Under the pieces are notes generated by a model. That model searched no databases. It was given only the letters and a program-made list of their open reading frames with translations, and was not told the DNA's origin. This document shows positions 58,973-64,000 of a stretch of DNA of 64,000 nucleotides, piece by piece. Where the stretch lies: positions 1 to 64,000 of the forward strand of contig CANQRW010000001.1 in the NCBI GenBank assembly GCA_947626365.1. The letters are read 5' to 3'. This DNA comes from an uncultured Lachnospiraceae bacterium. Lineage in GTDB: Bacteria; Bacillota; Clostridia; Lachnospirales; Lachnospiraceae. The position numbers were made by a program, and so were the translations under genes. How positions within the stretch are numbered: position 1 is the stretch's first letter; each line of letters opens with the position of its first letter.

Positions 58973-61900
58973 ATGAGATCAGAAAAAGAGAGAACAGAAC
59001 TGGAACGAAAAGTGCTGGGCATAGTAAAGACTTACGGAGGGGACGATCGGGCAGCCCTCAGCACTAACGTGAGTCTTGATTATCTGTATGCCCTGTCTCC
59101 TATGAGGGAAAACCTGCTGGAGTGGTATCCGTTCCGGGCGGAGGGAACGCTTCTGCAGATTGGCTCGGATTTCGGCGCTCTGACCGGCCTCTACAGCCGC
59201 AGGGTGTCCAAAGTGGATGTGATCGATTCTTCCTGGGTCAATCTGGAGATCAACCGGCTCCGCCATGTGGAGACGGGAGAGTGCGCCAATGTAAATTATG
59301 TTCAGGGAAGTCTGGAGGAGTATCTGGCCCAGACGGAGGAACGTTATGACTATGTGGTATTGATCGGAACGCTGGAGGAGGACTGCAGGGAACAGATCCG
59401 CCTGGCGAAGAAGTTCCTGAAAGCTGACGGGCAGCTTCTGGCGGCGGCGGCCAATCCCTTCGGCCTGAAGTACTGGGCCGGAGCGGAGAAGGACGACTGC
59501 TGCTTCTCCAAAAAAACGCTGACAAAAATGATGACGGATGGCGGAACGGAAGAAGAACTGGAGTTTTATTATCCCATGCCGGATTACAAACTGCCCATCT
59601 CTATTTTCTCCGATGCTTATCTGCCTAAAGAGGGGGACCTGACGGATACCATTACCGCCTATGATTTTCCTCAGTACAGTTTTCTGGATCTGGCTTCTTC
59701 CTACGATGCAGTCTGTAAAGACGGTCAGTTTGAGCAATATGCCAACGGCTATCTGGTCATATGGAGGAAAAACGGAGGCGGGAAGCTTCAGGAGGACGGT
59801 CCCCAGTATCTGAAGTATAACCGCACCAGGGAGGAGGAGTTCCAGCTTAAGACTGTCATCTACGGAAGCAGCAAGGGCCGTTTCGTGGAGAAATCCGCGC
59901 TGGGACCGGCCGGAGAGCCCCATATCCAGGCATTTGCCGCCAACTGCGAAGCCCTGACCAATCAGCATGAGATGCTGAAATATCTTCGGCCTCAGGAGGG
60001 ACTGGACAGAAGCAGCTGCCGTTTCCCTTATCTGAAAGGCCGTTCCCTGTCGGGCCGCCTGGATGAAGAGATCCATGACGGTCAGGAACCAGCGGAATTG
60101 ATGCGTCAGACCATAGATATTCTTCTTGCGGTGGAAGAAGCTGCTGTGGTCCCCTTTGCGGCCAGCGAGGCTTTTGCTTTGGTTTTTGGCGAAGAGTCCA
60201 TGAAAGCGCTTTTGGAGAAGGAGGAGAAGGATGGAGAGCAGATGGCATGCTTCCGGGTCTCCAACATCGACCTGCTGTTTGAGAATATTCTGCTGACAGA
60301 CGACGGAATGTACTGTCTGGATTATGAGTGGGTGTTCTCCTTCCCCATCCCGGTGGAATTTATCCGCTACCGGATCCTCTACTATGCCTACCGCCAGTTT
60401 AAGAGCCTGCTTGCCGGATATGACAGCGTAAGCCAGTGGCTGGACAGCTTTCATATCGGCCGGGAGGCTCAGGCAATCTATGAGGAGATGGAGAGGTCTT
60501 TCCAGTATTACGTTCACGGCGAAAACCAGAGGATTTATCTGGAGAATTACCTGGTAAATGCCAGAATGTTCTCTGATTATGACCAGATGGAGAGTGAATA
60601 CAGCCGCATGTCCGGAGAACTGACCCAGGCCAGGGAACAGGCGGAGCGGCTCAGGCTTCAGGTTCGCGACCAGAATACTGCCATGCGCAAAATGACGGAA
60701 GTAAAGCGGCTTACGGATAACCATGTCGCCAATCTGGAGGTAATGATCCGGGACCTGCGCCACGAGATTGATGAGATGGCCAAGACCATGGCCTATCTCA
60801 ACAGTCATGAAGCGATCATATTTAAGATTCGCAGAAAGCTTGGAGAGAAGTTTAACGCCAGATATCCCAAGGGCACCGTTGAGCGGAAACGCCTTCATTA
60901 CAGAAAGGAATATCTGCTTCATCCAATTCGATCTTACAGGTATTATAAGACGGAAGAGGGACGCAATCTGAGAGACGGAGATTTTGAGATTGGCGATGTG
61001 TACCGGGAGCATGGGAGACTGGTATTCCCCTATGCGGAGAATCCGGAGGTATCCATTATCATTCCGGCTTACAATCAGGTACAGTATACCTATCTGTGTC
61101 TGGTATCGATTCTGGCGCATACCTCTGATGTGTCTTATGAGGTCATTATCGCGGATGACGTGTCCACGGATGCTACGGAGCACCTGGACCGGTACGCTCA
61201 GGGAATCGCGCTCTGCCGCAATAAGACCAATCAGGGATTTTTAAAGAACTGCAATCATGGGGCGGAGAAGGCCAGAGGCCGCTATCTCATGTTCCTGAAC
61301 AACGATACCCAGGTGACGGAAGGATGGCTTTCTTCTCTGGTAAAGCTGATGGAATCCGATGAATCCATCGGTATGACCGGTTCCAAGCTGGTCTATCCGG
61401 ACGGCAGGCTTCAGGAGGCCGGCGGAATCATCTGGAGCGACGGCTCCGGCTGGAATTACGGCCGCGCGGACAATCCGGATAAGCCGGAGTACAATTATGT
61501 GAAGGACGTAGATTATATCTCCGGCGCGGCGATCCTTATACGAAGCAATCTGTGGAAGCAGATCGGCGGTTTTGACGAGCGGTACGCGCCGGCTTACTGT
61601 GAGGATTCGGACCTGGCTTTTGAGGTGAGAAAGGCCGGATACCGGGTGGTGTACCAGCCACTCTCAAAGGTGGTCCATTACGAAGGCGTCTCCAACGGCA
61701 CCGACGTGCAGGGGACGGGGCTGAAACGGTATCAGGTGGAAAATTCGGAGAAGCTGCGGGAAAAATGGGCCGCGGAACTGGCGAATCAATGTGAGAACAC
61801 CGGCAATCCGGATCCCTTCCGCGCCAGAGAGCGAAGCATGGGCAAAAAGATCATCCTTGTGGTGGATCACTATGTGCCCACCTACGACAAGGACGCCGGT

Positions 61901-62974
61901 TCCAAGACTACCTTCCAGTATCTGAAGATGTTTGTGAACAAGGGATATGTGGTCAAGTTCCTGGGCGATAATTTCGCTCATGAGGAACCTTACTCTACGA
62001 CACTGGAACAGATGGGAATCGAGATCTTATCCGGCGCCGATTATGAGGCGGGCATCTGGAACTGGCTGAGGGATCACGGAAAGGATATTGCCATCGCTTA
62101 CCTGAACCGGCCCCATATTGCCATTAAGTATGTAGATTTCCTGAAAGAAAATACCAGCTGCAGGATTATCTATTATGGCCATGACCTGCATTATCTGAGG
62201 GAAGGCAGAGAGTATATGCTGACAAAGGATGAGGAGCGTCTGAAATCGGCTGAGTACTGGAAGGCGATTGAGATGTCCCTGTTCTACAAGGCGGATATGT
62301 CCTATTATCCCTCCTATGTAGAGCGGGAAGCCGTGAAATCAGAGGATGAGAACATCCCGGTGAAGGATATTGTAGCCTATGTTTACGATCAGTTCCGTGA
62401 TGATATTCCGGAGGATTTTGAGAAGCGGGAAGGCCTGTTGTTTGTAGGAGGCTTTGCCCATCCGCCTAATGGAGACGCGGTTGTCTGGTTTGCCCGCGAG
62501 GTGTATCCGCTGATCCGCGGAAATATGGAAGCGGCAGGTCAGACGCCGCCGGACTTCTATGTGGTCGGTTCCCGGGTGACGGAGGAGATCAAAGCCCTGG
62601 AACAGCCGGGCAGCGGCATCGTCATCAAAGGCTTTGTCAGCGAGGAAGAGCTGACAGAACTGTATGACAGGACCCGGATGGTGGTGGTTCCTCTTCGCTA
62701 CGGCGCCGGGGTGAAGGGCAAGGTGGTGGAGGCCCTCTATCACGGAGCGGCGGTTGTGACTACTACTGTGGGAGCCGAGGGAATTCCTCAGGCGGAGGAG
62801 GTCATGGCAATCGCCGATCAGCCCGAGGCGTTCGCCCAGGCGGTCTGCGCGCTGTATACCAGTCCGGAGGCATGTCAGGCTTTAAGCCGCCGGGCCCAGG
62901 AATATATACGTGAAAAATACAGTATGGAGGCGGCCTGGAAAGTGATTGAGGAAGATTTCGAAATCCAGGCGTAG
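58973..62974 (+). CDS. Giant methyltransferase-kinase-coiled-coil-GT2-GT4 fusion
   Basis: A 1333-residue cytoplasmic protein. Domains in order: a SAM methyltransferase (about 50-165; GTLLQIGSDFGALTGLYS, VDVIDSSWVNLE); a kinase-like domain (about 270-520; possible ATP-Lys in FVEKSAL, catalytic-loop-like NIDLLFENIL at 431-440, metal-site DYEW at 450); a coiled coil (about 535-610); a GT2 domain (692-910; VSIIIPAYNQ, ADDVSTDATE, FLNNDTQVTEGW, CEDSDLAFEVRKAGY); and a GT4-like domain (958-1333; DHYVPTYDKDAGSKTTFQYLKM, FVGGFAHPPNGDAV, VVPLRYGAGVKGKVVEALYHG). The first three match the WbdD chain-terminator layout. It directly follows Wzm/Wzt. The kinase reading is inference; GT2 and GT4 are clear. 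Confidence 0.85.
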   Translation: MRSEKERTELERKVLGIVKTYGGDDRAALSTNVSLDYLYALSPMRENLLEWYPFRAEGTLLQIGSDFGALTGLYSRRVSKVDVIDSSWVNLEINRLRHVETGECANVNYVQGSLEEYLAQTEERYDYVVLIGTLEEDCREQIRLAKKFLKADGQLLAAAANPFGLKYWAGAEKDDCCFSKKTLTKMMTDGGTEEELEFYYPMPDYKLPISIFSDAYLPKEGDLTDTITAYDFPQYSFLDLASSYDAVCKDGQFEQYANGYLVIWRKNGGGKLQEDGPQYLKYNRTREEEFQLKTVIYGSSKGRFVEKSALGPAGEPHIQAFAANCEALTNQHEMLKYLRPQEGLDRSSCRFPYLKGRSLSGRLDEEIHDGQEPAELMRQTIDILLAVEEAAVVPFAASEAFALVFGEESMKALLEKEEKDGEQMACFRVSNIDLLFENILLTDDGMYCLDYEWVFSFPIPVEFIRYRILYYAYRQFKSLLAGYDSVSQWLDSFHIGREAQAIYEEMERSFQYYVHGENQRIYLENYLVNARMFSDYDQMESEYSRMSGELTQAREQAERLRLQVRDQNTAMRKMTEVKRLTDNHVANLEVMIRDLRHEIDEMAKTMAYLNSHEAIIFKIRRKLGEKFNARYPKGTVERKRLHYRKEYLLHPIRSYRYYKTEEGRNLRDGDFEIGDVYREHGRLVFPYAENPEVSIIIPAYNQVQYTYLCLVSILAHTSDVSYEVIIADDVSTDATEHLDRYAQGIALCRNKTNQGFLKNCNHGAEKARGRYLMFLNNDTQVTEGWLSSLVKLMESDESIGMTGSKLVYPDGRLQEAGGIIWSDGSGWNYGRADNPDKPEYNYVKDVDYISGAAILIRSNLWKQIGGFDERYAPAYCEDSDLAFEVRKAGYRVVYQPLSKVVHYEGVSNGTDVQGTGLKRYQVENSEKLREKWAAELANQCENTGNPDPFRARERSMGKKIILVVDHYVPTYDKDAGSKTTFQYLKMFVNKGYVVKFLGDNFAHEEPYSTTLEQMGIEILSGADYEAGIWNWLRDHGKDIAIAYLNRPHIAIKYVDFLKENTSCRIIYYGHDLHYLREGREYMLTKDEERLKSAEYWKAIEMSLFYKADMSYYPSYVEREAVKSEDENIPVKDIVAYVYDQFRDDIPEDFEKREGLLFVGGFAHPPNGDAVVWFAREVYPLIRGNMEAAGQTPPDFYVVGSRVTEEIKALEQPGSGIVIKGFVSEEELTELYDRTRMVVVPLRYGAGVKGKVVEALYHGAAVVTTTVGAEGIPQAEEVMAIADQPEAFAQAVCALYTSPEACQALSRRAQEYIREKYSMEAAWKVIEEDFEIQA

Positions 62975-62999
62975 ACGGAAATATCGGAGGTTTTACAGG

Positions 63000-64000
63000 A
63001 TGAGATTTTGTAATGGAAAGAAAAAGGCGGCCCTGGTATTGGGACTGATTATAGCTATGTTGGCTGCGATAGATGCAGCCGCGGATACAGGGATGGACTC
63101 AGCGGGAGAAGTCGTTGTCTCTGTTCCGCCCGGCAGCAGCGGCCCCGTATCGGGACAGGGCCCTTCCATAAGCGACGGCCCCGGCGCTTTCCAGATGGCT
63201 GGCGGGAAGACGGGCCCCGGGGCAGGACCTTCCGCCGGGAATGGCGCGACAACGAATTCGGATGTGATGTTTGGCGGAGGTCAGCTGGCAATGCTGACCA
63301 GCCAGAGCGGCGCTCAGATGTTAAGCTGCCTGCTCCAGTCCAGGGAGGGCGGACTGATTGTGGTTGACGGAGGATGGGAAGCGGATGCGGATTATCTTCT
63401 TCAGGCTATTATTGCCAGGGGAGGTCATGTAAACGCGTGGCTTTTGACCCACCCGGATACGGATCACGCGGGAGCGCTGTATAATCTTATGACCCGGGCC
63501 AATCTGGGAGGGATTGCCGTAGATCATGTGTACTGTACGTTCGGCCCCCAGGAGTGGTATGATGCCCACACGCCGGATAATGCGGCGTTTGTTGCGGAAC
63601 TGAGAAACCGGCTGAGCCAGTGCCTGCCTCAGGGCGTTTTAGTCGATCCGGTAACGGCGGGGATGGAGATTCCGGCAGCCGGTATACGGACGGTGGTTGT
63701 AAACAACGCGGTATTCGGCGAGTCTCATACGGCAAACAGTACGGGAATCGTGTACCGCTGCGAGATGAACGGCGTGCGGATCATGTTCCTGGGAGATCTG
63801 GATTTTTCATCCGGCGAGCTGCTTCTTCAGAGGACGGCGCCGGAGGAACTGAAAGCAGATATTGTTCAGATGGCTCATCACGGACAGAGCGGAGTAGGCG
63901 AAGATGTCTATCGGGCGATCGGAGCGAAAATCTGCCTGTGGCCTACGCCTCAGTGGCTCTGGGATAATGACAATGGAGGCGGAGTGAACAGCGGTCCCTG
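63000..64000 (+). CDS. Secreted metallo-beta-lactamase-fold protein (ComEC-C-like), partial
   Basis: The reading frame opens at ATG 63000 behind CGGAGG and runs off the window, so it is absent from the ORF track. A signal peptide (KKKAALVLGLIIAMLAAIDAA) is followed by a Gly/Pro/Ser-rich stretch of about 60 residues and a metallo-beta-lactamase domain: IVVDGGWEADADYLL, the metal site LTHPDTDHAGAL, MFLGDLDFSSGELLL and MAHHGQSG. It resembles the hydrolase domain of ComEC and related exported hydrolases. The 3' end is outside the window. Confidence 0.8.
   Translation, partial: MRFCNGKKKAALVLGLIIAMLAAIDAAADTGMDSAGEVVVSVPPGSSGPVSGQGPSISDGPGAFQMAGGKTGPGAGPSAGNGATTNSDVMFGGGQLAMLTSQSGAQMLSCLLQSREGGLIVVDGGWEADADYLLQAIIARGGHVNAWLLTHPDTDHAGALYNLMTRANLGGIAVDHVYCTFGPQEWYDAHTPDNAAFVAELRNRLSQCLPQGVLVDPVTAGMEIPAAGIRTVVVNNAVFGESHTANSTGIVYRCEMNGVRIMFLGDLDFSSGELLLQRTAPEELKADIVQMAHHGQSGVGEDVYRAIGAKICLWPTPQWLWDNDNGGGVNSGP

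Noticed and set aside
58979-61183. 734-codon minus-strand ORF opposite the giant fusion
   Set aside because: Antisense shadow of a protein with clear domains on the plus strand.
63620-63967. 115-codon ORF at the right end
   Set aside because: It is a +2 shadow inside the metallo-beta-lactamase frame that runs off the window.

Overview
The window looks like a chromosomal segment of a Gram-positive anaerobe of the Bacillota, most likely a Lachnospiraceae-type clostridium. Reasons visible in the sequence: strong AGGAGG-type ribosome binding sites, moderately high GC housekeeping genes, a long oxygen-reducing flavodiiron/rubredoxin/oxidoreductase fusion, a clostridial pst-phoU-phoBR operon with a rearranged PstS, a secreted L,D-transpeptidase with cell-wall repeats, and no outer-membrane genes. 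The species assignment is inference. No tRNA, rRNA, CRISPR array, transposase or integrase was recognised.

Layout. (1) 0.1-4.0 kb: a four-gene run of lactonase, chorismate synthase (with an odd in-frame repeat insert), ribose-5-phosphate isomerase B and a 2-hydroxyacid dehydrogenase. (2) 3.96-5.41 kb: an AT-rich cargo inserted at the 3' end of the next gene and bracketed by a perfect 54-bp direct repeat. It carries an Abi_2/AbiF-type HEPN protein preceded by its own promoter, a short structured RNA and a terminator. (3) 5.4-11.4 kb: a sugar-acid locus (IlvD/Edd-family dehydratase, GntR regulator, GntP permease, two tandem esterases) with matching operator-like sites at the dehydratase and permease promoters. 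(4) 11.6-17.7 kb: metallophosphoesterase, a DUF4143-type ATPase whose start lies in a terminator hairpin, the flavodiiron fusion, and a MATE exporter. (5) 17.9-24.7 kb: pstSCAB-phoU-phoB-phoR, with a circularly permuted PstS. (6) 24.7-35.3 kb: hflKC, exodeoxyribonuclease III, a glycogen-debranching-enzyme homologue lacking the GH13 catalytic residues, UDP-galactopyranose mutase, glycerate kinase, and a decaying stretch with fragments of a PrpR-type regulator, a LarA-like protein, a DUF1667 protein and an internally deleted GltD-like flavoprotein. (7) 35.4-36.8 kb: a second DUF4143 ATPase behind five perfectly spaced 23-bp repeats.

(8) 36.9-64 kb is a large surface-polysaccharide locus. It has an acyltransferase, at least six glycosyltransferases, two MOP-type flippases, a deoxysugar cassette (NDP-hexose 2,3-dehydratase, Gfo/Idh/MocA reductase, SDR, and further on RmlC), an ATP-grasp enzyme, a DegT/DnrJ aminotransferase, DUF2304 and DUF2142 membrane proteins, and an ABC exporter pair (Wzm/Wzt with a C-terminal glycan-recognition domain). 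It ends with a 1333-residue protein that strings together a methyltransferase, a kinase-like domain, a coiled coil and two glycosyltransferases. The first part of that protein has the layout of the WbdD chain-terminator that works with Wzt in Gram-negative O-antigen export; here it appears fused to the glycan-building enzymes. A secreted metallo-beta-lactamase-fold protein runs off the right end.

The strongest candidates for something new are the AbiF-like RNA/HEPN cargo with its unusual insertion site, the WbdD-like giant fusion beside Wzm/Wzt, the circularly permuted PstS, the catalytically dead debranching-enzyme homologue, and the 23-bp repeat array in front of the DUF4143 ATPase. All functional statements rest on motif reading by eye; no database search was run.
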